64,000 bases of DNA from Pyrocephalus nanus (Eukaryota > Chordata > Aves > Passeriformes > Tyrannidae): assembly GCA_038380795.1 (NCBI GenBank), contig CM076259.1, positions 59,477,938 through 59,541,937 on the forward strand. The letters run 5' to 3'. A program made the position numbers and the translations under genes. Below the pieces are notes generated by a model. It searched no databases. It had not been told where the DNA came from and saw nothing but the letters and a program-made list of their open reading frames with translations. This document shows, piece after piece, positions 33,289 through 47,511 of the stretch; positions within the stretch are counted from its first letter, which is position 1; every line of letters begins with the position of its first letter.

Positions 33289-36200
33289 AAACATTTTGAT
33301 TTTAAATTACAATCTTTAAATCTACATTACTTAAAGTTAACACTGTAATAGGATTTATAACTCAGACGGGAAGAAAAAAATAGCTTCTAAATTATTAGCT
33401 GCAATTTGAGGAGGATATTACAGGAACTATGTTTAAAGGTCTAATCCTGGCAGCCCACATGCATGCAAATTGTTCTGTACAGCTCAGTAGCATCCACTTG
33501 CATGAACAATATGTGGCTACCGAGAGACTTGCAGGTTTAAACTAGAGCTGGAATGTCCTGCTTCAAATAAAACCCAAGAACATGTAATAGTTAATATATA
33601 TTTGCGGGACAGCTTGGAAAATCTAATGAAAAAATGTTTTTAAATATTTTTTCTCTACTGAACAGCTCAGAGAAGTGTGTCCTTGGCGAAGGCCCATAAG
33701 GGGCAAAAACAGTGGTTATTTGTTCTCTTTTGCTCTTTACAAATGAAGCAAAATACAGTTGATATATTATGCATGTCTTTCAGCATATTTTTATTTAGCT
33801 TGTTTTGATTTGCTGTGCCTTGGGAACTTTCACTTTGTTTTGTTGTGTCTTGGGAACTTTGATTTGATTTTGTTTTTCTGGTTAATAGCAAAAGTGCAAT
33901 ATTAGAGCAGGACATCAACCAATCTACAGAGTGTGAGATTTGTTTAAGTTTCAAGGAAACAGCCTCTCAACATCTCTTTTTCACTCCCTTATCTTATCAG
34001 TCACCAAACCACCCTCAACAAGCCGGCTTGTCACAGGAACAGCACGGGCCAGTTGTTATTAGTCATTTCATTTCCCGTTAACATTATCTGTTGTTTCACC
34101 TGCAGGAATAAGATAGACTTTTCCAGTAACACGCTACAGGATCTCAGTACTGTATAGTTTGGGTACACAGACTATTCTGTGCCTTACACTGTTTGAATTA
34201 TCATTAAGGTTGTGCTTCAAACAGATAAGCTCATTAAGCAAAAGACACTTCTCTGTTGCGAGGATTTTATTCCTACTGCAGAAGTGAAAGAGTGAGAGTG
34301 AACAGCAAACCCTATGGGAGTAAGAAGGGAAAGAGACGACAATTGCAATGAGATTAGACAGTTAATTGCAGTCACTACATTTAAAACTCAGCAGTAATTT
34401 TCATTTTATTTTTGGATGGGAGGTATCTTTTTGCATTTAGGGAACGTATGGGAAAGGTGAGGAACAAGAATGGATAAAGGAAAGCAGGACTAGAGAGACT
34501 GGAAAGAGGGCAGGAGTTGAATGATGGGGCTGAAAATTTAGTTCCAAGTAAATAACCTACACAGTGAGGCAGAAAGAAAAAAAAAAGTTAGAAATTATGA
34601 CTTGCAAGGGCAAGAGTACAGGAATGAGCAGTCACACAGCAGCACTGAGGGGGAGGTAGGCTCTCCCCCAGTAGCATTCACCTCCATCCTGCTCTACCCC
34701 ACCAGCTGGAGGACAGTATACGTACACCACTGCTACAATAAACTGGTTTTGTTGGGTAGGTAATTTCCCCCTTGCTCTGCTCCCAAAAGGATATCCTCAG
34801 TCAGTCCTTAACTGTCCTAAAAGACTTCCAACCTGGGGAAAAGAAGGAAAGGTGCCTACATGGACAGACTCCTGGAGGGTCACTTTTTATTTTCTGAAGG
34901 ATGCACAGAAATTGTCTAAACAGTAATGTACAAATGTGCTGCCCTCCTCCTTATAAAGCTGTAAGAGAATTTGGACTGAACCAGCTCTGTTCCTGGCTCT
35001 TTAAAGGCTTCAAGCCTGTAGGTCCCATGCATCAAAACAAGTTGTTCTGAAACTCTCAGTGGACTGTTGCAATCCTTCACAAGAAAGACTATTGCAGCAT
35101 GCCAACCTCCTCTGTCCTCCTGTTTGAGCACCAAATCAATGGGGTTCCTCTACTGTGAACAGCACCCAGGGGTGGAAATAATCTGTTATGGAACAAGAAA
35201 TTTGCAGTCTCTCCTATATGTGATCCACCTACAATTGAGCTCTCCTCCTTCCTACCACTGGTTCTGTTTTTCTGATGGTGATTTTGATTTGTTTCATGTG
35301 CTAGGGGTTTTTCATTTATGTATGTCTGTACTTATTTATTTATTTCCCCTGGGTCTAGTGGGACCATGAAAAGGTGCAAATTAAGTGCTGAAGAGAAGAT
35401 CCTCCCTCAGGTGCAAGCTGAAGGGACTGCCTGGCTGCCCAGGTGAGGGAGAAGGGAAGGGCTTCAGTGTCTCACAATTAAACTGTCTAATCCTGCCAGT
35501 TCCCCTCCTACCCCCACCCCTCCCTGCACTCTCCTCAGCTGTAGTTAGTTGTACAGTTGACTCTTACTGAGAGGCATCCCCCAGACACAGCTAACGTATC
35601 TAAGAATCACACTCTGGTATGCTTGAACTGAGTAGGAACTTTCCTGGCTCACAGCATGGGAATGAGCTGAAAAGGGCTAGGAAGATGGCACCTCAGTGGC
35701 AATTCCCACTGGCATCTTGGTATCCCTCCTCTGATAAAGCTTCTCAGGATACCTCCTCTGGCTCCTATAAGATCCATGGGAAATTTAAAAGACAATTGCT
35801 AAAGACGGACTGAAATGCAAGGCACTGAAGTGCCTTTTTGGTGACGATACTTATTCTTGGGCCTGATAGTTCTCAGCAACATGGATTGTAAATGCTGACA
35901 GCTGAGATCAGGCTGGTAAACACATGTCTGAAAGGCAGCTGGCAGAATTGCCCAGGTAAACCTTGCTGCTGACATCAGCATTTTGAGACCAAAGGGTATA
36001 AGCTGACCAGCAGCCTCGAAGTGGGACAGCACTGTGGAGACATCAGCTGGCTGCCCACTAAAGGGACCAGCCAGAAGCCAGTATCAGGGACTGGCTGGCA
36101 ACATGTGCCAACGTCATGTCTTCAAACTACTGCTTCTGCCACCACCACTGCAGCAAAAAATGGGACAGCGCTGCTAAGAGCTGAGTTGCCAAGACTTGGT

Positions 36201-37465
36201 TTTTTGCTTTGTGGTGTTGGCTGCAAAATGAAAAATCTTAGCATGTTTTTCTACCACTCCTTCTGCATTAAAGACAGACCTTTTAATGAAACAAAAAATT
36301 GTATAGTCAGTATTAACACTTCTCATCTGGCCAAAAACCTATGTCCGCGCTTATGTAAGAGAGTTTCTCATTTGCCCCGGCTTCACCTGTAACTTGAAGT
36401 TCTTCAGGGAAATAATCATCCTTTTTCCCTTTTCCTTTTCTGCCAAACCTAGCATCTGTCATCTGAAAGGATTACCTCTTCCCTTTGATGCTAGTTAGCA
36501 TTCATTTTCATTGGTCCTCCTGTACAGCCTTTTGGAAGTCTAACTCCACCACACTCACAGGAGGTTTGCTCCAGCTAAGGAGACATGAGGCATATCAACC
36601 ACCTCAGTGTTTGTTACACAGCCTCAGCATAAGCCCTCCTAACTCCAAACGAGCTGCCAGGGTCACAGGGTACAGTGCCATACTTGCTTAACTTGGGCAT
36701 TGAAAGTTGCTCATTTGCATCAGTGTACCACTGCTCCTGATGGCATTAGATCTGTCTCTTAATAATAAGCTTAATGAGGCTGAGAATGGCAGCACTGGAG
36801 TGTCCCACCCTGCCACAGAGACGCTATTTCAGGTTGGAAAATAATCAGTGCAGTTGCTACTCCTCTGTGCTCTGCTGCTATACTTGTGATGTAGAAGCCC
36901 AAAGGTGAGGCCAGAATTAACTGCTCTAGCTCTGCCATTCTTCCAGTTCCTCCCTTATCTTCCATGTGTAGTCTGTTGCCTTGGTTGAATAAAACCCAAT
37001 TCAAACCTTCCAGGCTATTCTACTAGGAGAAAAGAAAACCTTGTTAGAAAGTGATATTCCATAAAATACTACTGTGTATTACACTTTCATTCACTTTAAA
37101 TTCATGTACTCAATACTTCTCAGCATCTCCTTTCCAAGCAAGTAACACAACCATCACATGCTTATGCTAATAAAGCACATGTAATATCCTCTTCCTCCCT
37201 GTTTTCTTTTCTCCCTGGGGTCCATAAATTAGAAAAGGGATTCTCTAAATGATGTTTAGAAAAGCTTCCAACTATTTGTTTGCTTTCCTTTATGACTGTG
37301 CTGAGGTTGCACCCAGCTAATACAGAGGTTCAGTTTTTCCAGCTGGGAATCAGACCAGCAGTAGAAGCAGCAGTAGTAAGATCCCACCGGCAAGACACAG
37401 ATTTTCAAAGCTGTTGTGAGTATGAACTCATTTAAAAATCATTTAAGAACCATTTAAATTAATTT
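33287..37465. other. Unique non-coding sequence
   Basis: No recognisable gene. Frames of 60-123 codons occur where the sequence is less AT-rich (35.0-36.4 kb), overlap on both strands and have no identifiable domain. A tandem duplication lies at about 33799-33860. No transposon is recognised. Confidence 0.5.
33799..33860. repeat. Imperfect tandem duplication, about 30 bp x 2
   Basis: The words TTGTTTTGATTTGCTGTGCC..TTGGGAACTTT (to 33830) and TTGTTTTGTTGTGTC..TTGGGAACTTT (to 33860) form two adjacent imperfect copies. A degenerate partial third TTGATTTGATTTTG follows. This is slippage-type local duplication. Confidence 0.75.
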
Positions 37466-37485
37466 AAAAAAAAAAAAAAAAAAAA
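37466..37485 (+). repeat. (A)20 homopolymer
   Basis: Twenty A residues preceded by CATTTAAATTAATTT, itself part of a small repeated ATTTAA(A/G)-type motif at 37430-37466. Confidence 0.92.
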
Positions 37486-38878
37486 GAGTACGAAAGCTTA
37501 CCTTACTAACTGCTTTAGGTTCTATACTACATCTCATCTCTCAGCCTGGATCCCAGATGGTCAGAGCACCAAATTGCTATTTGAGTTTTTAATTTATTCT
37601 TGTATTATATTCAGGATATGTCTGGAGACAAATTATGAAGCTCCTTATGAGTGGTCAGGAAGTAAGCACACATAAAGAGCACCAAAGGTCTTGTCATACC
37701 TTGCACTGTGGCAAGGCTCAGGTCACCAAACTGTCCCACTCAGATCTACCGTGATTAGAAAAGCCACAGGTGAAAAAAGCATCTGAAAAGTCTGTGCCCA
37801 GCATCATGCATCATGCTCCCTATTGAAGGTGCTTCTGGGCTTCTGGGATCTGCGTTTGCTTACAGCACTTTTCAAATACTTGTAGAGGTTCTCAAGCTGG
37901 CCTTGGGGGTGAAGATGACTACTGAGCTGATTAGAGGTGCTGGCTAGAGTCTTAATACTTTACCCATACATAGTGAGTTAAGTGCAGAATGATGGGATGT
38001 GGGATGAAATGCTGGCTTCCTGGCATTCCTCTGTTCCCTGACCTTCATCCCACACTCAAACTCACACCAACATTGATACCGTTCGTGCACCAGGCTGTGT
38101 GTCCTAACTAGCTCAAGGATGCACCAGGGCCAGAAAAAAGAGTCACCCCTGAGGAGAGAAACAGCAGCTTGAACTCAAGTTTAAGGCAAAGACAAGTAAA
38201 ACACCAGTCAGGAACCCACTTCTAAGTCTTTTTTGGCTGGTACATTGCAGGTGCGTAAGTTGACTTTGCCATATTATTAATTCATGCCCTCTTCACACAT
38301 CATTGCCCAATTTAGAGTTGCATAGAACCTAAACATATATTAAAAACACTATGATTGCATAAACAGCTCATTAAAATGGATTTTAAATGAAGACTATAAA
38401 ACTAAAATAAACAAATCTAAACCAAGGATAGAATGCCCTTAAACTTAGAGATTTACGCTTGACTGGAGAAAACAAATGAGAGACAGTTTTCATTTCAGCC
38501 CTACAGATGTGCCTACCCAACTGTATATCCTGTAACAACTTAAAAGGCAGATCTAATGTGATTCCTCTGTAGGCAAACTCTAATCTCCTTACTTCCACAG
38601 ACAATGGAAAATAAAGTTGAGTATTTGGTAGTTTAGCTAGATTATTTCAAACAGACTCTATTTTCTCTATTTCCTCAAAATAGATCCCTTTAAGGATATG
38701 TTTATGGGCTCAGCGCTTGTCCTGTGCTTCATCTGCCCATTATCTGAGCTGCAAAGCATGAGACAGAGGCTTTTCCACTTGATAAAAAAGGCTGGTCTGA
38801 TGCTTTACTGTAACACTGTGCCCATTCAAACAAAGTCTGCCTTGACAGAACCGATTTTCCCAACTCAGTGGGCATATA
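37486..38878. other. Unique non-coding sequence
   Basis: No supportable gene or repeat. Frames are at most 79 codons, and the last one runs into the CR1 that follows. Confidence 0.55.
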
Positions 38879-39392
38879 CCACAGAATGCTTTGGGTTGGA
38901 AGGGACCCTGAAGATCATCTATTTACAATCTCCCTGACATGGGTAAGGACACCTTCCACTACTAGATCAGGTCCCTTAAAGCCCCATACAACCTGACTTA
39001 GAACACTTCCAGGGATGGGGCATCTGCAGTTTCTCTAGGCAACCTGCTTCAGTGCCTCACCACCCTCACAGTAAAGAAGTTCATCCTAGTATCTAATCAA
39101 AACCTAACCTCTTTCAGTTTAAGGCCATTTCCCCTTGTCCTATTCACGCGCCCTTGTGAAAGGTTCCTCTCCAGTTCTCTTGTAGCCCCTTTTAGTTACT
39201 GGAAGGTGCTATAAGGTCTCCCCAGGGCCTTCTCTTCTCCAGGCTGAACAATTCCTTTTGTCTCAGCCTGTCTTCATTAGATAGGTGCTGCAGCCTCCTG
39301 ATTATCTTTGTGGCCCTCCTCTAAAGCCACTCCAACAGGTCCATTTCCTTCTTATGCTGGGAGCCCCAGAGATGGACACAGTACTCAATGCT
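38879..39392 (-). mobile_element. CR1 LINE, 5'-truncated 3' part (antisense)
   Basis: On + it starts CCACAGAATGCTTTGGGTTG and GAAGGGACCCTGAAGATCAT, then CTGACATGGGTAAGGACACC, GGCAACCTGCTTCAGTGCCT, CCATTTCCCCTTGTCCTATT, AAGGTCTCCCCAGGGCCTTC, TCTTCTCCAGGCTGAACAAT and GGGAGCCCCAGAGATGGACA. It stops at GTACTCAATG. About 515 bp of the 3' region are retained. It is one of the two longest CR1 copies here and is clearly recognisable. Confidence 0.97.
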
Positions 39393-42300
39393 ACCAAAAA
39401 TCCTCTGAGACTCTATTTCAGCTTTTGTGCAAATGACCTGGATTTTACAGCAGTATTCACTTTAAAATGCATAGATGTAAAAGCACTTTGAAGTGTTCAG
39501 GATATCACAATAAGAAGAGAGATTGATCTGTTCCTCTGCCCAGTAGGATTGCAAATACAGGATTTGATTCTCTGACAGTATTAAAAAAAAAAAAAACAAC
39601 TTTTAACTAGACTTACAGATCACAATTAACAGATAACCAACCAATCTAGCCAAAATAAAGATAGATCATTTAATGTAGCAAGTTCAATATTAAATTTAAC
39701 ACTTTGGAAATCTTCCCTTCTATCTGGCAGCCAGGATCAGCATCTGCCTATTAATCTTTTTATAACAATAAACACATCAGTTTGAGGTATCATATTATAT
39801 GATTATGTGACTGCAGAGGGCATGTGGCAACAATAAAAACTCGAGAGTACTTACTGCTTGAGATCCAGCACTTTGCAGCTTAATGCGCTACTACTAGGAA
39901 CATTAGTTTCAACATCTAATTTTGAGGGGACATGAAATATTCAAGTAGAAGACAAAATGAACTAGTCCAAACTATGAGATTTTGAACAGTGGTTTAAAAT
40001 AACAGGTTTTTTCCATCCTAAACTCTAATATCTAATGTACAATATCTGTGATTATGAAAATAAAAAAAAAAATCCTACATTTTGCCTTCCCCTTTCTTAC
40101 TCATTATCTCTCTTTGGAAAGAATGCGTCACAACAATCTTTTTAAGAAATAAAGCATTTTCAGATACTTAATAGTGTCAAAACAAGTAAAATTTCTCAGC
40201 ATTTATAGTAAGATAAATTGCCATTTGATTCCCCACAGGTTTTTTTAAAACTTCATTTTCACTTGAACCTTTAGCAAACCACAGTCCTTCCCATTCAAGG
40301 GTAAGACATCAAACATGAACAGAGAAGAGGAGCAGGAACTTCCAAACTCTGAAGTTCTGGTGTGAGTCACAAAGGAGATTTTATGCCTCATTCCAAACAG
40401 ATGTCATGGCAGAAGAAGTGGACACACCCTCAGCAGACAACTCTTCAAATATCTTGATACTGACAAAACATGTTTCCACAAAATTTTACATCCAGAATGA
40501 CACACTTCCATTTCTCATGCTACTATTGAATCATCCCAGCAAAGGCTGTTCAATTTTCCCCTTTAATTGTAATAAGCTCGGAAGACTTGGAAAAGGCCTG
40601 TTAGGCTAAAAGGATCTCAGTGGCAATCTACTAGTTCGGTGCTCTTCCCAGAAGAAATTCTTCAAACACTTCTACATTAAAAAGGGATGTTTTCACACTT
40701 GTGTAATGCTTTAATCTGAACTAAATGTGTCAGATAACAGAGGAATATCTGTTACCACGCTCAGTGCTATCAGTAGGAAGTTCACTGCTCTGAACATCAC
40801 AAGGTTTTTCTCCCAAATGATGCCCTTTGGTTTTTGTGGGGTTTTTTTTCATGTGAGCCCTAAACAAAGCTACTCTCAGTTAGAGACTCTCTCAGAAATC
40901 TGCCACAAGTTTACTCAAGTCCTGTAGTATTTGGATGCCACAGAAATAACATTGCTGTTGGTAAAAAGGGGAGCGATCCTTTTGATGTCAGTGATGGTTC
41001 ATCCTTTCACAGCTGATGAAAAGCTGGCATGTGATGGAGACACCAAACAACTTCATTGCCTTTATTTTCTTTATCTGTCATGTCTACTCTCCCACTTCAG
41101 CACAGAAACTTATGCAGTTTGGAGGTGGTTGGTCTTTATATTATTGTCTTGGCACACCATGGAAAAGCAACAACCATGATACATGGGATAAGAGAGCTAT
41201 AATGCCTACCTCAGCCTCTCACAAACTTCATCCGCTGTAGCTGCTGCCTTCAGAAAAGCTGAGAGCTCACGATGAAGTTCATATGTAAAAATTTCATTAG
41301 GTTCTTTCAGTTAATAAAACAGCACCACAAAAATCAGATTGCTTCTGACTGCGTGCAGATACTTTAACAAAATGGAAAAGAATATCCTTCAACCCAACTG
41401 TGCGTGACCCACATCTGCGCTGTTGATAACAGCCCATGTTTCCAGCCCCTCTTGCACAGCTTGAGAAGATTTGTACCACTCTTACTGCCTAAGCTCCTTT
41501 TGAAGAAAAATACTCAGGCTGCATGAGTTCCAAAACATGAACCCTAAGATAAACCAATCTACCTTTAGCTTGACCACATATTTGGTAGCACAATGTTAAG
41601 TATGCCAAGCTAATTAGGAGATGATGATTCTTCTCCACAGCTTCTATTACAGGAAAATTCATATTCTGCAAGATAAAGGTAACTAGCATGGGAGGAGGAA
41701 AATAAACAAAACAGAACAACAACAACAAAATTATAACTGTAGTAGAAGTTATTCAATAATTATGCCCTCACTTTTTACAAAATCCCAAATATCCAGAAAA
41801 TTGTGATCTACTTCATGTAATACATCTACTGCATAATCTGCTGGCTTTGTTGTTAATGTTCTGAAAAACACCACTAACTGTCATAAATAAATCCTCTCTA
41901 GTTATTGAGCTGCATAGCTCAACTAATATTTCACATAATACCATCAGTACAAAAGCCACCAATTCTCCAACCTGCTGGTATAGTTGGATTAAAATTATTA
42001 TGCTTGAAGGGAACTACAGCTTGCAGTTTGGTGTATCACTGGGGCTTCCATCTTTCCCCTCAGTCAGCAAACAGCTCTGCCATACATCCCAAGGAACATT
42101 CATCTTTTGTGACAAAGCCATGTCCTTATTATACTCTTGCATAGTAATCTCATATGATGTCAGAAGTAATGCTTTATGTCTGGTGAATACTTTGTCTGGA
42201 CAAATAGAAACCATAAAGCAATATGGAGAAGCATTTTACCAAGGATAAATTACTTCTTGTGGATTTTTTTAGACTAGTACTAATTATTTCTGTGTTCTTT

Positions 42301-43400
42301 TCTTTCATGGCCCCAAAACAGGAGTTTTAAATGATTTATTAAGTTGATACATTTGTTCTCATAAGAAGGAAGTCAGAAACCACTGTTCCACATTTGCTGG
42401 TTTTCATTTTGTGGTTTCCAATTCCAGGGCTTCTTGTCAACTGTGGAGCACAAAGCCCCTCCTACTTTCTCTTCCCTTTCTGTCAACCAAAAGAAGGAAA
42501 AAAAAGCCCCACATCAAACCATTAAAATATATTTAACTTGTAGTATCTTGTAAATTCTCCTTAATATTTTGAAAGCGTTATAAAAATTTCAAGATTTTGT
42601 GCCTTTATTTGTTCTTTACCAAAAAGACCCTGAAGACAATATGTTGAAACATACAGTTATTTTTTTTAAAAACCCTCTGTTGCTATTGGTAAATATTTAA
42701 GCAATATTACCACATTCCATTCTGCCAACATGAACTGACTGGCTTTACCCATGGGGATTACAGCCTTGAAAATGTACTCACCCACAAATGCTAGGGAAAA
42801 GGAAGGGAAATTAATATAATTGTTAAGTTTAAAAGTAAACATGAAAGATCAATATTGCTTACAGTATAGCATCCTTCAGCATGACTCACATTAATCCAAT
42901 ATGGATCGTACATAGTATTTTCAGATGAAGAAACTACAGCATCTTGCAGTCCTACAGCAACTTTTATAGCATGTCCTTGAAGTGTCCTGTTCCTTTCATC
43001 ACTGCTGAGAAAATATCACAATCCCTTTACATTTTCTACCCATAATGACAGGGTGAGCAGTGCTGAGAAAAAAAAATGCAATCACAATAACAGAGGAAAA
43101 AAACCATGATTCATAGGCATAGAAAGTAAATCACTTAGGAAAGCCTGTCTTGTCCTCCTCTTTATTTTGCTCATAGGTCAAACAATCTTAATGAAGCCTC
43201 CTCCACACTTGCTTTGTTGTTTGCTTTCATATCAAGCACAGTCTTTTCTATTTTTAAAAGATATGTTGAAAGTCCTGTGTGGGTTATACTGGACAATTGC
43301 TGAAGACCTGCTACAATTACAAGTATCAAGCTAGAGGACTGCACTATGCTATGCTCTGTGATTTACCTACCAGTATCACCTAAATTTGCCAATGGAAAGC
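39393..43400. other. Unique non-coding sequence
   Basis: AT-rich with scattered frames of 60-82 codons and no recognised product. An A14 run lies near 39582 and a short (AAC)n run near 41714-41730. No transposon recognised. Confidence 0.55.
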
Positions 43401-46400
43401 TATGAATGATGATTACTCCCTCTGAGTAATCTACATCAGACATGGAAAGGTGCTGCTAACTAACTGCCTAGCTTCCTTCTAACTTTCCACATATAAATGA
43501 AGGTTGTTAGCTGCCTGAAATTTTATCTCTTCACCCGAATAAAGGTGATAAATTACCCTATTACATTTTCATATGCAAATTAGAAACTGGATTGAAATCA
43601 GGTCAAGAATCTGCTTCAGCAAATCTTCCTTACTACATATTTAGTTAGGGACCCTTATCTGGTAGGAAAAGCACAGGATAAAAAGCCTTTGACCAACGGG
43701 GAGGAGAGGGTGGAAAGAAGGGGAGAACAAAGGTGCGTTTGCAGCACAGAGACACTGCTAGAGTTGTAGCAGTGTCTACTGCAGTAGAGCTACTGCGCTA
43801 CCCTAATCTGCCTTTCCTGGTTGGTAAGGGTTATTGCAACAATGTAAATGGATATCAGCATGACAGCATCCAAAATACTTTCCTAAGATACCTGAACAGC
43901 CAAGCTAAAATCTTTGCCATTGCATCTTCATTGCTACCTGGAGCTCCTCAAACCAACTAGACATAGTTGCTAGCCTGGAGCAAGCTGCCTTTAAGTGCGA
44001 GCACAGATTCACAGTGCCTGGAAAGGGTCTTACTACATTTCCTCTGGCCTTTTTTCTCCAGATATTGGCAGACTCATTCCAACTGTTCTCCTTACTTTGC
44101 TCCACACTACACTTTTCTACTTTTTCCCTTAGTTTCTTTTTGCCTTTGAGTGACCTTTCTCCCTCTTTCTTTCTCTTCTGCTACTCTTCATACACAGCAT
44201 AATTGCGATGAAGATGAAACAACTGCTGCATTTGAACATCATTCAAACCCATTCCCTATTTCCCTCTATTGACAAGGCTAAAGCCCAGTCTCACCCGCTT
44301 CCCACCACTTTAAATAGTTGTTTCTCTCCTTTTAGACAAAAAAGTACTCCCAGACGTAGTCTGAAATTACTGAGACACGAGTATTGACTGGGGAACCCAC
44401 TTAGAGCCATATACAAACAGAACTGATCAGCAAAGAGATGTTGGATGTTGAAATTTAAATGACTAACACTAACCAAGTCATCAATTTTTTCTGACCACAG
44501 TAGAGATAATTCAGAGACCCCAAAAATAAGAGGTCAGTATTCAACTCTAACCAAGAAATAAATTTAGGTCAAATTCTATCCCAAAATAGCCATACCCATT
44601 CCCCTCTGAGTCACAGTGTCTAAATGAAAAAATAACTCAAGTTTTAACCTTGTTTAACGCTGAGCAGGGTAAACTAATAACAACCATCAAGATCTTTTTG
44701 TCTGCTGCCCAGAGAAAATGAGCAGAGGATTCTCTGCTAGACAACCTGTCTTTGTTCAACATCTTCTCCGGGGATGTTGAATCTCTTGGGCTTGTGCAAA
44801 GCACGTCAAGGAAATCATTTATACTAACCTAGAATATCTACAAAGTGAATGGACTCAGTAAAATCCCTAGCAGCTGAAGCTGAATGGCTTAAATGTACTC
44901 ATTTTAGGCAGACCTGTGGTGGTGAAATTCTTACATAAGTTATTGCACTACAGTACTATTTTTTTCTTTAGTGTTCTTTCCTGTTTATGGAACCATCTCT
45001 TGACTAAGGGCAGGCATAATCCACTAAATTTTTACTTTAGGATTTTTTCTGAAATAAGTCTTTATTATAACAAAAAATCCCCTAACTGAATTTATCTGGT
45101 TGTTAAGAGAAGCTGATGTGAAATTAAAAGAACATGTCCTTCTAGAGTATCTTCAGACATGCTCCTGAAGAACTGAATTTCTTTGTGTTTTTTCAACCCA
45201 TTTCCATCCTCAACACCAGAAGGAAACTCAAAATAATGATTTCTTCCTCCCAACCACTACTGGAAAAGCCAGTAATTTCACATATTTTTCTTTCAGATCA
45301 AAAACCTTTCAACCTTTTTAGAACATGCAAAATAGAGAAGTGACCTGATACAAACACATGACAGAACACTAATAACAGAGAGAGTTATAGTGGCAGCTTC
45401 TCAGACAGTATCAGTTACATCAACAGGAACAGACCACTGTCATAATCCTCCAGAATTCTGCAATAAAGCCGTGTGGCATTTAAAAACCTTTAAAGATATT
45501 TATTTCATGAAAATCAGAATATTTTCTATATAAGCCCTGCAAAATTTCCAACAGCCGTAGACAAGAAACAGATCTGGGTTTTTTTGAGCCCGTAAAAATC
45601 AGGTGCCTTAACGTACATATTTGCAGGTCTGGGATGTTTGGTGGTTTGGGTTTTTTTCCCACATCTTTCTATGATCTTGAATGAATATCTGCTTCATACT
45701 TCCCTGGAACTATGTTTCAAATAAACAGTGACAGCTCTTGCCAAGTCTTGCCAGACTATTAGGAATACACCAAGTGCTTCTGGACTTCTTTTGTAGGGTG
45801 ACACAGATAGCATCACTGAGGACTTCCATTGTTGCTCTGAGCACATTTCCATCACCTCTGGAAAAGCTGTGCTTGTTTTGCTATTTCTTTATTTGTCAAG
45901 TCCCTGCCTGTTCCATTCTTGACAAGAGGAATTTAACAGCACACAGGCTTTTGCAGACAGGATTCTTCTTTAAACTTACTTTCTACTATATTTCAGAATT
46001 TAAGCCATGCTTTAACAATCAGCTACTTGCCACTTGGCAAAACAAATATGCTTCTAGGAGCATGAAGCTTTGCCCAGAATCTTACAGGCTCAACCTTTCT
46101 CAATCCTTGTTGAGGTCTTCCACAATGCAATATGTCATTCCTGCTCAGTACTTCAGATTTCCATTCACAGAATAAAAGTTGTTTCAAGATGTATAAATAT
46201 TTTAGCATGATTTTTCCCTTTATTTTTCTTTATTATCCTTGTGCACACTTAATAAATTGTATTTCTTAGGTAGGGTGGGTCAAAGAAACCCAGCTTGTTT
46301 CTTATAACTGCGTGCAGGCAGTGGAAACAGGTGCCAGTTGCACTTGGAAGTATTGTTACAGGCAGCAATAGGTTCAGGGAGAATGTCAGCCACATCCAGT

Positions 46401-47458
46401 CAAAGCAAAAGGACTCTCAGGGGAAAGAACACTGTTTTTCCATCCTCAGAAAGAGAAAGATGCCAGCTTTCTGGTCTCCTTGCTATACATAATGCTACTC
46501 CTGTCATTTCTGATAGCTCCAGGGTTCCACCCTTTTCCTTGAGCCATGGGTTCAGGATTTCATTTCAATTTACTTCCTTAGAAGTATCATTAAAGAACCT
46601 ATGTAGGAGAAGCCCTATTTAAACCCATCTATGTTCAACAATGGCAATAAAATATGATTGCATGGTTAAGCTTATAGAAAGCCAAGCACAAGACCTGGGC
46701 CAGTATTTTTTTAATCAAATAATTGCTATTCAGGCAAGACTTTCTGTGCAACAATTATTTCTTTTCAAAAGCCCCAGAAATACTTGAATGAACTCAAGTA
46801 CATGAATTACTTTATTTAATTCCCAACATAAATAAATATATATTATATTATAAATATATGGGAATATTTCTTAAGCTTTGAATACATTTTCTAATCATAC
46901 CACTAGAAAAATAATACCACACACCGAGATAGAAGAAAAAACACTGTTGTTGGGAAGAAGCTTCTTCTTTAGCTTGCCAAGCAGCAGAAACGGCATATAG
47001 TAGGGTTGCTATACAACAAAATCAGTGGGATTTGGAGAGTTGCTTTGCCATTTCCAAACTGTATAATGACTGTTCTGAAATGACTGTGTTTTGCATGAGG
47101 AGGATTTGAAGGGAAGCAGATGGCTACCTACAACACTAAATATTGTGCTGCTGTTAGGGACGGGGTAGGAGGAGGGCAAGAACCTGAGGGCAGAGTATTT
47201 GTTTCCACATGACCATCTCAGAAAAGCACTTGCAGAGGGTAAAGATGGCTCTGCTGTGATACATTATCAGTCCAACATTATCAATTCACTGAAACTCTAG
47301 TCTCCAAAGGTTACCTTTTTTAAAGCATGGTAATAACTATATAGCTAGATTGATTTCTTGTTTTGCCTTGATGATTTCATCACCATAAAATTTCACACAG
47401 AGCGGTGCCATGTGTGAGGCATCACTAAAGACTTTTGTATTGTTAAAATTCAGGTAAT
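43401..47458. other. Unique non-coding sequence
   Basis: The longest frame (45738-46175, 145 codons on +) has no recognised domain and is overlapped by a - strand frame, so it is not called a gene. A very AT-rich stretch at 46828-46862 consists largely of TA/AT steps. Nothing else is recognised. Confidence 0.55.
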
Positions 47459-47511
47459 AGAGAGGAAAGAAAAGGAGAGAGAGAAGGAAAGGGGAGGGGA
47501 GGGTGGTGGGG
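47459..47511 (+). repeat. Purine tract with G-quadruplex motif
   Basis: A purine-only run of 45 nt (47459-47503) begins as a GA-rich microsatellite-like stretch. It ends in GGGGAGGGGAGGGTGGTGGG plus one more G (47491-47511). Four G tracts (4, 4, 3 and 4) are separated by loops of 1, 1 and 4 nt, matching the classic four-tract quadruplex pattern on the + strand. No promoter or gene is visible nearby. Confidence 0.88.

Noticed and set aside
45738..46175. 145-codon + strand frame
   Set aside because: Cysteine- and phenylalanine-rich low-information translation with no known motif, and no promoter, splice or poly(A) context.
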